61,994 nucleotides of DNA from a virus. A program made the position numbers and the translations under genes. This document shows positions 51,639 to 59,159 of the stretch, in pieces. Position 1 is the first letter of the stretch, and each line of letters begins with the position of its first letter. A model generated the notes under the pieces. That model saw only the letters and a list, made by a program, of their open reading frames with translations. It was not told where the DNA came from and did no database searches. The stretch spans positions 1 through 61,994 of IMG/VR virus record IMGVR_UViG_3300012930_000013; one strand, written 5' to 3'.

Positions 51639-52130
51639 TTACTTGCTGGCTTCGATGAGGGCGAAGATCATCCAGTCCTCGACGAACGCATTGTCTGGCT
51701 TCGTGTTTTTGATCATGTTGAGGAGAAGCTCACGCGCCTCGTCCCAGGACAACGGTTTGTGGACTCGTGCCGCCGCGATCGCCGCGGAGAACGCAACCTT
51801 GTAATGCTTGCAGGTCAGCGCCAGGCGCTCCTCGGCCTGGTGCTGCGCGAACAGCGCCGCGCCGAGCTCGAGCGTGAGCTTGGCCTGCTCCGCCTCCATG
51901 GCGGTGATCTTCAGGACCAGGTTCGTGTCGAGCTCGTTCGCGCGGACGAGTGCGGCGGCCCGGCGCTCGTCGTCGGTCATCTGGCGCGGCTGCTCATCCC
52001 CGATAGACCGGCGCAGCTTCAGCTCCTCGCTGATCTGGTGGAACAGCACCTTGTCGCTCTCGATCTGCTCGGACTTGTCGCGGAGGTTGCGCTCCAGTGC
52101 CTCGGTGCTCATGTTTTTGGTGTCGATCAT
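51639..52130 (-). CDS. Coiled-coil protein with shared N-terminal helical motif
   Basis: 163 aa. N-terminal ~40 residues (MSTEALERNLRDKSEQIE ... ELKLRR) match the repeated unit of the neighbour at 50859. A long helix follows; no catalytic motif. Both genes are under the same - strand unit. Confidence 0.55.
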   Translation of the reverse strand: MIDTKNMSTEALERNLRDKSEQIESDKVLFHQISEELKLRRSIGDEQPRQMTDDERRAAALVRANELDTNLVLKITAMEAEQAKLTLELGAALFAQHQAEERLALTCKHYKVAFSAAIAAARVHKPLSWDEARELLLNMIKNTKPDNAFVEDWMIFALIEASK

Positions 52131-52160
52131 TTTTCTTGCTTTCTTGGCAGAGTTTCTTAG

Positions 52161-52382
52161 CTACAGAGCTTCTACGTTGATTGTAATCAACCCACATGAG
52201 GTGGCGACGCTAAAGCTAGTAGCTTTGGTGTCGACCGGAATGCCGAATCTCATGGCAAGTTCAGCGGTGATGGTGATGCTCTTGATCCCGAATTTAAGAG
52301 TTAGTTCACCAACACAGTTTGCCAGGTCGTTGAGTTGTTCACCGAACTTGTTGAAGTTGTCGGTCAACATTAGTTCCCTCAT
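52161..52382 (-). CDS. Small unknown protein
   Basis: 73 aa, ATG with GGAGG upstream. Helical/hydrophobic with one Cys and a beta end (SVATSCGLITINVEAL). It is AT-richer than neighbours. Sits between terminase and coiled-coil gene. Function unknown. Confidence 0.5.
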   Translation of the reverse strand: MRELMLTDNFNKFGEQLNDLANCVGELTLKFGIKSITITAELAMRFGIPVDTKATSFSVATSCGLITINVEAL

Positions 52383-52391
52383 GATGCCTCC

Positions 52392-54146
52392 CTACTCGAA
52401 GCTGAACCCGAACCTTGACGACTTGGAGAGCTTCTCTAGGCCGAGGAGGGCCGACGCGAGCGCGTGTGCCAGGTGGTCGTCGCCGCTCGACTTGACCGTC
52501 TCGACGATCTCCTTGGTCTCCTCGTCGATCTCCTTGAATGGGGCGAGCGCCTTCAGGTGCTTGGTCAGGAGCTGCATCTCCGGGAGCTCCAGGTTCGGCA
52601 GCCCGAACTCGCGCTCCCGGATCGCCCGGCACACGTTCTTGAGCGTGAGCGTGCGGTCTACGGTTACTCGCGCGCGCTCCGGGTCGCTCCACTCCGGGAC
52701 GAACGTCTTGCCGTGCTTGGCGCTCGAGTTGTACCACTGCGCCCAGAACTTGCCCTCGTCGCCGTTCGGCGACAGCCTGCGCAGCAGGAGGGAGTTGCGG
52801 TCCTTACCGTACCCGGCGTCGGCGATGGTGATGTCGGGGTTGAATGCAGAGAGGTACTTGTAGACGAGCTCTGCGCTCTCCATCTCTCGGTCGGTGTCTT
52901 CGACGATTCCGATCCCGATGAGGTACGGGCGCTGGTTGACAGAGTTGCGCCCAACGACAACCACCCAATTGAACTGGCCCCAATCTACGCCGACTGCCAC
53001 TTGTGTCCATCCTCGCGTGCGCGCCGTCTTCAGCTCGTGCCCGGAGCACGCGCGTACGAAGTCAGCGTCGCTGAGCATCTCGAGCTCACCCGCCGCTGGG
53101 ATGCCGATTACATAGCAAAGCCAAATTTCTTTGAAGCGAAGATCGATCTTGTCTTGCATCACCTGCGTCGCGCTGATCCACGGCGCGATCAGCTGAGGCA
53201 GGTGGTACCCGCGGATGAGCTTCCGGTCCGGGTACCGCGCGACCCACTGGCCGGTGAACACGCGGTCGAGCTTGCCGCGGCACGTCCGCTTCCTGCACAG
53301 GTACTCGTAGCTCTCCGGCGGCAGCTCGCGCGCGCCGAGCGGGATGTCCTTGACCTGGATGATGTTGTCCGTGTGCGAGATCTCCTGCCACTCGCTGCAC
53401 CGTTGGCACCGCACCATCCACAGCCGCTGGTCGGACGCGCGGAACGGGATGTCGATCCCCTGGTTCGGTAGGGTCGGCGTGGAGATCTCGCGGAACAGCC
53501 GCCACTTCGAGCTCTTGAGGGACTCCTTGAACGCGAACTCGACCTTGTCGCGCATCCGGTCCTTCTCGTCGAGGACGACGACGTCCGCGTCGATGCCCTC
53601 GCCGAGGTTGCTCTCCCAAGCGGACCGGAACAACCAGTAGCTGTCGCCGACCCGCCGGGTGAACACCTGGTTCGGCGTGCCGGCGAGCGCGGCCATGCGC
53701 GGCGACTCCGCGAAGGAGGCCGCGACGCGCGTGTTGCTGAAGTCGATGAGCTGCTTGTCACGTGGGAACGTGGTCACGGCCTTCGTTCCCGGGTGCGTGG
53801 CCAGGAAGTGCCACACCTCGGCCGCCATGACCTCCGTACCTCCTGTCTGCCGGCCCTTCTCGTAGACCTTGTGGCGGTGCTGGTCGCGCAGAGGTTCGCG
53901 CAGGAACGGGCGGTGATGGAGCAACCGGCTGTACAGCTCGTTCTCGTAGTCGCTCTGGATGAGCGTCTGCCTGACCTTGCCGAGTGACTCCTCCGACAGC
54001 TTGCGCGAGTTGTCGAAGACGAGTGGCTCGCCCTTGACTCGCCGGTTGAGCATGCACCACACGACTGGGTCGCGCTCAGCCATGGCCTCCAGGCCGGACA
54101 TCGCGTCGGTGTCCGGGGGCAACTCGATGAGATCGGAGACCTTCAT
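52392..54146 (-). CDS. Terminase large subunit, GpA type
   Basis: 584 aa. The ATPase has a deviant Walker A K97-G-R-Q-T-G-G-T-E105 (the Lys is at the start, as in lambda gpA-type enzymes, not before the Thr/Ser) and Walker B VVVLDEK. A zinc-like pair of CQRC and CRKRTC lies in the middle. The nuclease region has AVGVDWG, TIADAGYGK and GDDHLAHAL, which supply acidic residues of the RNase H-like nuclease. It translocates and cuts DNA during packaging. It sits on the opposite strand from the probable small subunit at 47250. Confidence 0.85.
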   Translation of the reverse strand: MKVSDLIELPPDTDAMSGLEAMAERDPVVWCMLNRRVKGEPLVFDNSRKLSEESLGKVRQTLIQSDYENELYSRLLHHRPFLREPLRDQHRHKVYEKGRQTGGTEVMAAEVWHFLATHPGTKAVTTFPRDKQLIDFSNTRVAASFAESPRMAALAGTPNQVFTRRVGDSYWLFRSAWESNLGEGIDADVVVLDEKDRMRDKVEFAFKESLKSSKWRLFREISTPTLPNQGIDIPFRASDQRLWMVRCQRCSEWQEISHTDNIIQVKDIPLGARELPPESYEYLCRKRTCRGKLDRVFTGQWVARYPDRKLIRGYHLPQLIAPWISATQVMQDKIDLRFKEIWLCYVIGIPAAGELEMLSDADFVRACSGHELKTARTRGWTQVAVGVDWGQFNWVVVVGRNSVNQRPYLIGIGIVEDTDREMESAELVYKYLSAFNPDITIADAGYGKDRNSLLLRRLSPNGDEGKFWAQWYNSSAKHGKTFVPEWSDPERARVTVDRTLTLKNVCRAIREREFGLPNLELPEMQLLTKHLKALAPFKEIDEETKEIVETVKSSGDDHLAHALASALLGLEKLSKSSRFGFSFE

Positions 54147-54171
54147 TCCCTTCGAGGCTACAGGAAAACGC

Positions 54172-54501
54172 TCACAGGTTCTTGAGGATCTCCGGCGCGA
54201 GGCCGACGAGCCACTCGTACTCCTCGAGCGTGAGCAGCATCCTCGTGACCTGCTTGCGGTGGCGAGCGTCGACGCTGCCGACGCGCTCCGGCAGCGTGAC
54301 CTCGTCGACGACGTTGACGAGGCCGCTGTCGTCCACCTCGACCCTGAGCCGGCGACCCGGCTCCTCGTCCTGGTCCTCCTTGGGGCGGACGGCGACGAAG
54401 GTCCCGTCGTCGGTCCGCGCGCTCACCATCGGGTCGGTGCCGTCGCGGTCGTACTCATCGGTGCTGATCAGCTCCACGTCTTCTGGATCGTTCCCCATCA
54501 T
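54172..54501 (-). CDS. Small acidic unknown protein
   Basis: 109 aa, ATG overlapping the upstream stop. Acidic overall, with a short hydrophobic C-terminus (LVGLAPEILKNL). No motif. Immediately upstream of the terminase gene. Confidence 0.5.
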   Translation of the reverse strand: MMGNDPEDVELISTDEYDRDGTDPMVSARTDDGTFVAVRPKEDQDEEPGRRLRVEVDDSGLVNVVDEVTLPERVGSVDARHRKQVTRMLLTLEEYEWLVGLAPEILKNL

Positions 54502-54827
54502 CTCCCTCCGGTCGGTGTGGTGTGTTCGTCGACGAAGTCGCAGCTCTCGGCGGCGGCGAGCACCGCCGCCACCTCGACCGGCATCAGCTGCATGGTGGTC
54601 CTGATGTGCGGGTCCCTGGCGCAGTCCAGTGATGTCACGATCGGCTGCGCCACCGTCAGCTCGGACGTCGTCGGCTCTGCCTCGTCGTCGTACCCACGGT
54701 ACAGCCGGGAGAGGTTGGGGAGCCCGCTGAACTCTGAGACGTCGACCCCGACCTCACCGGGTCTCATGGGAGGGTCGACCTCGACGTCGACCACGACGCC
54801 ACCGCACAAGATCCTCCGGTACTTCAC
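54498..54827 (-). CDS. Small unknown protein
   Basis: 109 aa, GTG at the overlap; the longer upstream frame is a shadow of the RHH and helical genes. Beta-rich start (RRILCGGVVVDVEVD) and Pro-rich loops. Three Cys. Function unknown. Confidence 0.5.
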   Translation of the reverse strand: MKYRRILCGGVVVDVEVDPPMRPGEVGVDVSEFSGLPNLSRLYRGYDDEAEPTTSELTVAQPIVTSLDCARDPHIRTTMQLMPVEVAAVLAAAESCDFVDEHTTPTGGR

Positions 54828-55006
54828 GGCGCGCGGCCGGCGTACTGGCCGTGGATCGCCAGGAGGAACGCGCAGTCCGTCAGGGTGCGCCGTCTGAGCT
54901 CGGCGTTCTCCACCGCGAGCCTGGTGAGGAGCTCTCGGAGCCGCGTCGACTCGGCGAGCTCGTCGCCGTACATCCACTGGTAGTGCTCTGCGAGGTCCAG
55001 TGTCAT
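54824..55006 (-). CDS. Small leucine-zipper-like protein
   Basis: 60 aa. Leu heptads in ESTRLRELLTRLAVENAELR suggest a parallel coiled coil. Coupled by overlaps on both sides. Function unknown. Confidence 0.5.
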   Translation of the reverse strand: MTLDLAEHYQWMYGDELAESTRLRELLTRLAVENAELRRRTLTDCAFLLAIHGQYAGRAP

Positions 55007-55350
55007 CAGAGTTTCCGTGGGTTGGTGACCCTGTCGATGAGCCGCCGGATGCGGGCTGTCTGCTCGGTCATCCTCGGCACGTCGAGCTCATAGAAGCGAG
55101 CCTCGGCATCCCTGCCGCCGGGGATCTTGGTCACCTGGACCAGGGCCGTAGATAGCGCGAATAACAGCTCGTCGAGCTCCTCCGGCGTGTAGCCGCGGGG
55201 CGGCGCGGCGGCGTCCTGGTCGTCGGCGTTGACCACGATCCGGAACGCCCTGGCAACCTGTCCATCGAGCTCGGTCCTCGGGTCTCCGCGGACCGCGCGG
55301 CACTCGTCGCACCCGCACGACGGGGAGCAGGACCGGGTCAGGGTCGTCAC
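55006..55350 (-). CDS. Unknown protein with Cys cluster
   Basis: 114 aa, GTG start coupled to the RHH stop. N-terminal CSPSCGCDEC (4 Cys in 10 residues) looks like a small zinc or metal site. The rest is helical. Co-transcribed with the RHH regulator. Confidence 0.5.
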   Translation of the reverse strand: MTTLTRSCSPSCGCDECRAVRGDPRTELDGQVARAFRIVVNADDQDAAAPPRGYTPEELDELLFALSTALVQVTKIPGGRDAEARFYELDVPRMTEQTARIRRLIDRVTNPRKL

Positions 55351-55571
55351 CTCGTCGCCCGCTTGAGCTCGTCGTTGATGACCTTCCGGATCCAGGAGCT
55401 CACGTTCGGGAACCCGAGCGCCTGAGAGCGCTCCACCCAGGAGTCGAGGTCCCTGGACGAGCACCGGAGCTGGTGCCTCTTGTCAAGGTCCGGCGACAAG
55501 ACGCGCGGTCTTCCGGGAGCCTTGCCGCCGTCCGCCTCGTCGACGGTTGGTCTGCGTTTCTTCTGTGCCAT
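55347..55571 (-). CDS. Ribbon-helix-helix DNA-binding protein, candidate regulator
   Basis: 74 aa from ATG 55571, which the -10 box at 55582-55577 places 6 bases downstream; two earlier ATGs in frame (55586, 55577) overlap that -10 box. Basic N-terminus (MAQKKRRP), then KRHQLRCSSRDLDSW and FPNVSSWIRKVINDEL, the strand-helix-helix pattern of Arc/CopG-type RHH proteins, which bind palindromic operators as dimers. A perfect 15-bp palindromic operator lies right upstream (55592-55606), so autoregulation is likely. Confidence 0.75.
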   Translation of the reverse strand: MAQKKRRPTVDEADGGKAPGRPRVLSPDLDKRHQLRCSSRDLDSWVERSQALGFPNVSSWIRKVINDELKRATR

Positions 55572-55576
55572 GGACA

Positions 55577-55606
55577 TACCTATCATTTCCTGTTGACGAC
55601 GTCAAC
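55577..55606 (-). promoter_or_regulatory. Promoter with perfect palindromic operator (site 7 of 7)
   Basis: On the - strand GTTGAC-GTC-GTCAAC, perfect palindrome (55592-55606), followed after 17 bases by TAGGTA (55582-55577). It drives the RHH regulator, whose ATG 55571 is 6 bases beyond the -10 box. Confidence 0.75.
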
Positions 55607-55634
55607 TCCTACCCGTTTTCAGGGCGACCTCCTC

Positions 55635-56054
55635 CTACTCGGCGGTCGTGGTGTACGTCGAGCCTCGCATGAAGACGTCCTTCAGCTGGTTGCTGACGAT
55701 GACCAGGTCGGCCACGCGGCGAGGTCCGACGATGGTGCTCTGCACGTCGACGTCGTCGTGTCGGACTCCGCGTCCACACGGCCTGAGCCCAGCGCACTCG
55801 GCGTACGCGATCGACGTGTCCAGCGGGTCGCTCGTGCGGACGCAGAACAGCACCTGCGTGCTCGGGTCGTTGCACCGGAAGTCGACGCTGGCGCCGAGTA
55901 GCCGGGTCCCGGAGTCGGCGACGACCGGGGCGACCAGCTGCCCGTCCAGCTCGTGGAACGCCGACGGGCCGCCGACGGTCTCGACGTCCTGTTCTGTCGT
56001 GGAGTCGCCGCACGCGGTGACGGCGATGCACAAGGTGATCATGATCTTGTTCAT
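55635..56054 (-). CDS. Lipoprotein
   Basis: 139 aa. Short signal (MNKIMITLCIAVTACG) with lipobox TACG, giving a lipidated Cys and a GDSTTEQD mature N-terminus. Beta-rich with Cys pairs (CNDPS, LFCVR, CAGLRPCG). Composition resembles Myxococcota lipoproteins. Coupled to the upstream gene by ATGA. Confidence 0.65.
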   Translation of the reverse strand: MNKIMITLCIAVTACGDSTTEQDVETVGGPSAFHELDGQLVAPVVADSGTRLLGASVDFRCNDPSTQVLFCVRTSDPLDTSIAYAECAGLRPCGRGVRHDDVDVQSTIVGPRRVADLVIVSNQLKDVFMRGSTYTTTAE

Positions 56055-56515
56055 GACTCTCGGCTCCTCTTGATGGCGGCGCGGACGCGCTCGCGCTCGA
56101 CGTCCTCGCACGCCACGACGGCGTCCATCAGCTTCTTGTCGACGTTGCCCGTGATCGCCAGCTCGACGAGCCGGTTGAGCTCCCTCGGCGGGAGCGCGTC
56201 CAGCTCCCAGCTCTGGTCGCCGTACTTGGCGATGTAAGCCCGCGCTCTCGAGTCGGTGACCTTGGCTGGGTTCGGCGGCGGCTTGAACTTCTTGATCTGG
56301 GTCATGAGCCCGGCGTACCGCGCGTCGGTGAGCACGCTCGTGAGGTTCTGGTAGCTGCGCGGCGTGTTCGGAATCAGGTCGCGCGCTACGAACTGGTAGT
56401 AGACCTGCCGGGCGGTGAGCTTCTGACCGCCGTACTCGGAGATGATCTCGTCCGCCTTGCTGATGGTCGACATGGTCTCGGATCGGAAGTTGGTGATGCG
56501 GAACTGCTGCTTCAT
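56051..56515 (-). CDS. Internally deleted TOPRIM-family protein (TopoVI-A/Spo11-like)
   Basis: 154 aa. The start (QKLTARQVYYQFVARDLIPN, then a YQNL...DARYAGL block) is the N-terminal winged-helix pattern of a protein family whose full-length members continue with a TOPRIM domain. The end (PPPNPAKVTDSRARAY, then SWELDALPP) matches the C-terminus of the same family. About 130-150 residues between them, including the catalytic part, are missing; the join lies near residue 72 (~56300). Reading frame is intact, so it is expressed as a short form. Role unknown. Confidence 0.65.
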   Translation of the reverse strand: MKQQFRITNFRSETMSTISKADEIISEYGGQKLTARQVYYQFVARDLIPNTPRSYQNLTSVLTDARYAGLMTQIKKFKPPPNPAKVTDSRARAYIAKYGDQSWELDALPPRELNRLVELAITGNVDKKLMDAVVACEDVERERVRAAIKRSRES

Positions 56516-56970
56516 GGCATGTCATCCAAGATCTTGGTGATTGTTCGAGTGCTCGTCTTGCACACGCTTGGTACGGGTCGGACACCCGTCTGACTCGACG
56601 GCTGAGTGTTCATGGCGTCGAGGCAGTCTTCAAGGTCGACCGCCGAGACGACCGCGTGCGCGCCGGTGTGGCAGCGCTGGGCACGCCACGCGTCTCGGCA
56701 CGTGATGGCCTGCGCTTCTGGCCGCACGAGGGCACAGTACGTGAACGCCTGCGCCTCGCACGCCTCCGACGCCGGTACGTCGTCACCTCTGCACGCCGCC
56801 TCCTTGAGGTGCTCGCACTCCTGGGTGGTCAGCGCCGAGGTGGAGATCGGATCGGCCGAGCAGTGGTCGACCGCCTGCGCCCGGCAGTCGTCGTCACCGA
56901 CCGTGCACCCTGCGAATAACATCATCGCCGTCATCACAGTCAACCACAGATGAATGCTGTTGGTGTTCAT
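56512..56970 (-). CDS. Cys-rich lipoprotein
   Basis: 152 aa. Signal with lipobox FAGC (MNTNSIHLWLTVMTAMMLFAGC), followed by TVGDDDC and about ten more Cys (for example EHLKEAACRG, ALVRPEAQAITC). Extracellular, disulfide-stabilised. Start overlaps the end of the gene at 56894. Confidence 0.65.
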   Translation of the reverse strand: MNTNSIHLWLTVMTAMMLFAGCTVGDDDCRAQAVDHCSADPISTSALTTQECEHLKEAACRGDDVPASEACEAQAFTYCALVRPEAQAITCRDAWRAQRCHTGAHAVVSAVDLEDCLDAMNTQPSSQTGVRPVPSVCKTSTRTITKILDDMP

Positions 56971-57196
56971 GGTGCCATCTCCCAGATGACTTCGTTTCCA
57001 GCCATGCGGGCCGGTAGAAGCGCGTCTCGCGCTTATCGAGGGGCCACCCGACCCAGCGCCTCTGGCGGAGGAGGAACAGGAACCCGGACACCGGATACCT
57101 CACATCCTGGTTCCAGGGTGCGATGGGACAGTCCGGCGCGCAGTAGCCCATGCGCTGGCAGTCGCCGCAACGGAAACTACGTAGGTTGTACTCCAC
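56894..57196 (-). CDS. Unknown protein with N-terminal Cys motif
   Basis: 100 aa, ATG overlapping the upstream stop. CGDCQRMGYCAPDC at the start is a dense Cys site. The centre is Arg/Trp-rich (GFLFLLRQRRWVGW). It overlaps the lipoprotein gene by 77 bases, which is unusual, so the end may be different. Confidence 0.5.
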   Translation of the reverse strand: MEYNLRSFRCGDCQRMGYCAPDCPIAPWNQDVRYPVSGFLFLLRQRRWVGWPLDKRETRFYRPAWLETKSSGRWHHEHQQHSSVVDCDDGDDVIRRVHGR

Positions 57197-57474
57197 TATG
57201 ATCCTCCGTATTCAATGACCGCACCGTGCTGCAAGACGCGCGGTTTGTCCTTCACCAACTCATCACGGAAAAAATGCCGGTCGCGCTTGATGTCGAGGTT
57301 AGCGCGCTTGGTAGCGTGGCGCTCCTGCGTCGTGTAGCTGCGCTTGCAGACGACGAGCGGGTAGCGCTCATTGACCGCGAGCTCGACCGCCTCGGCCTTA
57401 CTCGCGGCGATCACGCACACCACGCCGCCGGTGTAGTCGCCGAGCGACTTCGGGTACCAGACGTACATCCTCAC
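57196..57474 (-). CDS. Unknown protein
   Basis: 92 aa, GTG coupled to the RuvB stop. MYVWYPKSLGDYTGGVV then a helical part (SKAEAVELAV) and a basic C-terminal half (RANLDIKRDRHFFRDEL). No motif recognised. Confidence 0.5.
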   Translation of the reverse strand: MRMYVWYPKSLGDYTGGVVCVIAASKAEAVELAVNERYPLVVCKRSYTTQERHATKRANLDIKRDRHFFRDELVKDKPRVLQHGAVIEYGGS

Positions 57475-58469
57475 GACGTCATCTCCGGCGATGGGTCCAC
57501 GCCGAGCTGCTGGACGCGAGTGCGCTCGGCGTGCGCGTGGAGATGCTTGACCGCGGCCGGCAGCACGATCCTCCCCTTCTGGGTCCGCATGATGAGGCCG
57601 AGCTCGAGGAGCACGGGCTCGATGATGCCCTCGATCTGGCCGCGCTCGATGCCGAGCTGCGCGGCGATGGTGAGCACGCCGACCGGCGAGCCGAGTCGCT
57701 CGCACAGGACCCCGAGGTACTCGCGGTCCTTGGCGTCGAGCCCGAGCGCGTCGAGCCCGAGCGCGTCGAACGTGGCCTCGGCGACCTCGAGCGTAAGCGT
57801 CGCCTCGCCGGCGCTCTCCATAAAGTCGCGGCAGTTGCGCACGAGGCGGTTGGCGACGCGCGGCGTGCCGCGGCTGCGCCGGCCGATCGCGTCGGCGATG
57901 TTGTCGCAGAACACGTTCGTGCGCATCCCGAGCCGCTCCATGGTCTTTCGAGCGATGGTCGCGAGGTCCGGGACCGAGTAGTGCCCGAGCTGGAACGTGT
58001 ACGCGAAACGGTCCCGGAGCGGCCCGGTCAGCAGGTGCGCGCGCGTGGTCGCGCCGACCAGGGTGAAAGGCTGCAGCGGCAGGCGGACGGTGCGCTTGCC
58101 TGCGGACAGGTCGACGTGGCCGTCTTCCATGGCGGTGTACAGGAGCTCCTGCATCGCGGACTTGAGCCCATGGACCTCGTCCAGGAACAGCACGTCGTGG
58201 CGGCCGAGCGTGGTGAGCAGGCCGGTCAGCTCGCCCTTGTGCTCGATCGCCGTGGCGACCGCGGCGTGGAGCTTGGTACCCATTTCCGAGGCGATGATGT
58301 TCGACAAGCTCGTCTTACCACATCCTGCTAATCCGCTTAAGAGGACGTGGCTACACGCACGATCGCCGTGGCGGGCCGCGACCACGGCACGCCGGAGCAC
58401 GTCGATCGTCGCTCGCTGGCCGACGTAGTCGTCGAATGAGGCGGGGCGGATGTCCTGGTCCTTGCTCAT
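57471..58469 (-). CDS. ruvB: RuvB-like Holliday-junction branch-migration ATPase
   Basis: 332 aa from ATG 58469 (the longer upstream frame is a shadow). RuvB motifs throughout: FDDYVGQ, HVLLSG, Walker A GLAGCGKT (46-53), DVLFLDEVHGL (Walker B, D97-E98), VGATTRAHLLTGPLRDRF (sensor/Arg-finger region, 138-155) and RSRGTPRVANRL. Length matches bacterial RuvB (about 335 aa). RuvA is not seen, so it may use the host RuvA or a phage substitute. A tandem LGLDALGLDA is unusual. It fits with the resolvase-like nuclease at 43543. Confidence 0.92.
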   Translation of the reverse strand: MSKDQDIRPASFDDYVGQRATIDVLRRAVVAARHGDRACSHVLLSGLAGCGKTSLSNIIASEMGTKLHAAVATAIEHKGELTGLLTTLGRHDVLFLDEVHGLKSAMQELLYTAMEDGHVDLSAGKRTVRLPLQPFTLVGATTRAHLLTGPLRDRFAYTFQLGHYSVPDLATIARKTMERLGMRTNVFCDNIADAIGRRSRGTPRVANRLVRNCRDFMESAGEATLTLEVAEATFDALGLDALGLDAKDREYLGVLCERLGSPVGVLTIAAQLGIERGQIEGIIEPVLLELGLIMRTQKGRIVLPAAVKHLHAHAERTRVQQLGVDPSPEMTS

Positions 58470-58909
58470 GTGGTCCTCTTTTTTTCCTCTGTCTGCTTGA
58501 CCGCCTCGCCGATGCGATGAGCGTTCGTGATCTTCTCGAAGACCGGGAAACGCGTGGGCTCCTCGTGAGGCCTCGTCGACTCCTCTGGCAGGACCCCCGC
58601 GCGACGCGCGATCTCGAGTGCCTCCGCCCTCGATGCTCTGGTCTTGTTGGCGGCGAAGCGCTCCATCTGGTACAGCTGGCGCGCTTTGAACAACCAGGCT
58701 CGGATCGCCGCGAGGCGGTCGTGAGGTGCATCGCGGGTTCCGGCGAGCAACTTGTACTGCTCGTAGACCCGAACCGCATGCTCGACGTGTCCCGGCTCTG
58801 GCTTGCGCTCGGGTGGCGACCGCCACCAGTCCTTCGGTGGCAAGACTGACTCGACCGTCAGCTCTAGCTTGTGCTTGTAGTCTACCCACCACCCTGCAGC
58901 GTTTGCCAT
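58466..58909 (-). CDS. Unknown protein next to RuvB
   Basis: 147 aa from ATG 58909. Begins GWWVDYKHKLELTVESVLPP; helical with Lys/Arg-rich C-terminus. Four bases separate its ATG from the gene at 58914 on the same strand. The RuvB start overlaps its stop. By position a RuvA substitute is conceivable, but no RuvA-like OB or HhH motif is visible. Confidence 0.5.
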   Translation of the reverse strand: MANAAGWWVDYKHKLELTVESVLPPKDWWRSPPERKPEPGHVEHAVRVYEQYKLLAGTRDAPHDRLAAIRAWLFKARQLYQMERFAANKTRASRAEALEIARRAGVLPEESTRPHEEPTRFPVFEKITNAHRIGEAVKQTEEKKRTT

Positions 58910-58913
58910 AGCA

Positions 58914-59159
58914 TCACCGTCTCTTCGCCTTATTGCACATGACCTCATCGAGTAGTGGATCATGTCGTAGCTTGACATAGACGTGTTCGACGCCGAACTG
59001 GTGGTTGATTTTCTCGAAGGTGGTGGCGAGGTGATTGGCTCCGCGCTTCGTCTTGCGGGTCCCGACGCGAATGCTAGCCGTGTTGCACAGGAAGTCGGCA
59101 AACACATCCCAGCGATACCCGTTGCGTGTCATGTTGCGTTCACCAGTCATCTTAATCAC
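58914..59159 (-). CDS. Small basic protein
   Basis: 81 aa, GTG overlapping the upstream stop; an ATG 9 bases on is possible. Basic, with RVGTRKTKRGANHLATTFEK and a C-terminal KRR. Possibly nucleic-acid binding. Function unknown. Confidence 0.5.
   Translation of the reverse strand: MIKMTGERNMTRNGYRWDVFADFLCNTASIRVGTRKTKRGANHLATTFEKINHQFGVEHVYVKLRHDPLLDEVMCNKAKRR

Noticed and set aside
50635-52863. Two Ser-rich + strand frames (329 and 351 aa) opposite the coiled-coil and terminase genes
   Set aside because: Both are antisense shadows; the - strand genes show coherent families and coupled junctions.
55572-55586. Upstream starts of the RHH gene (ATG 55586 and 55577)
   Set aside because: They overlap the -10 box of its own promoter; ATG 55571 fits the transcription start.
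58466-59107. Longer frame upstream of the 147-aa protein next to RuvB
   Set aside because: The extra N-terminus overlaps the neighbouring gene in another frame and is Ser/Arg-rich; the ATG at 58909 fits the end of the upstream gene.
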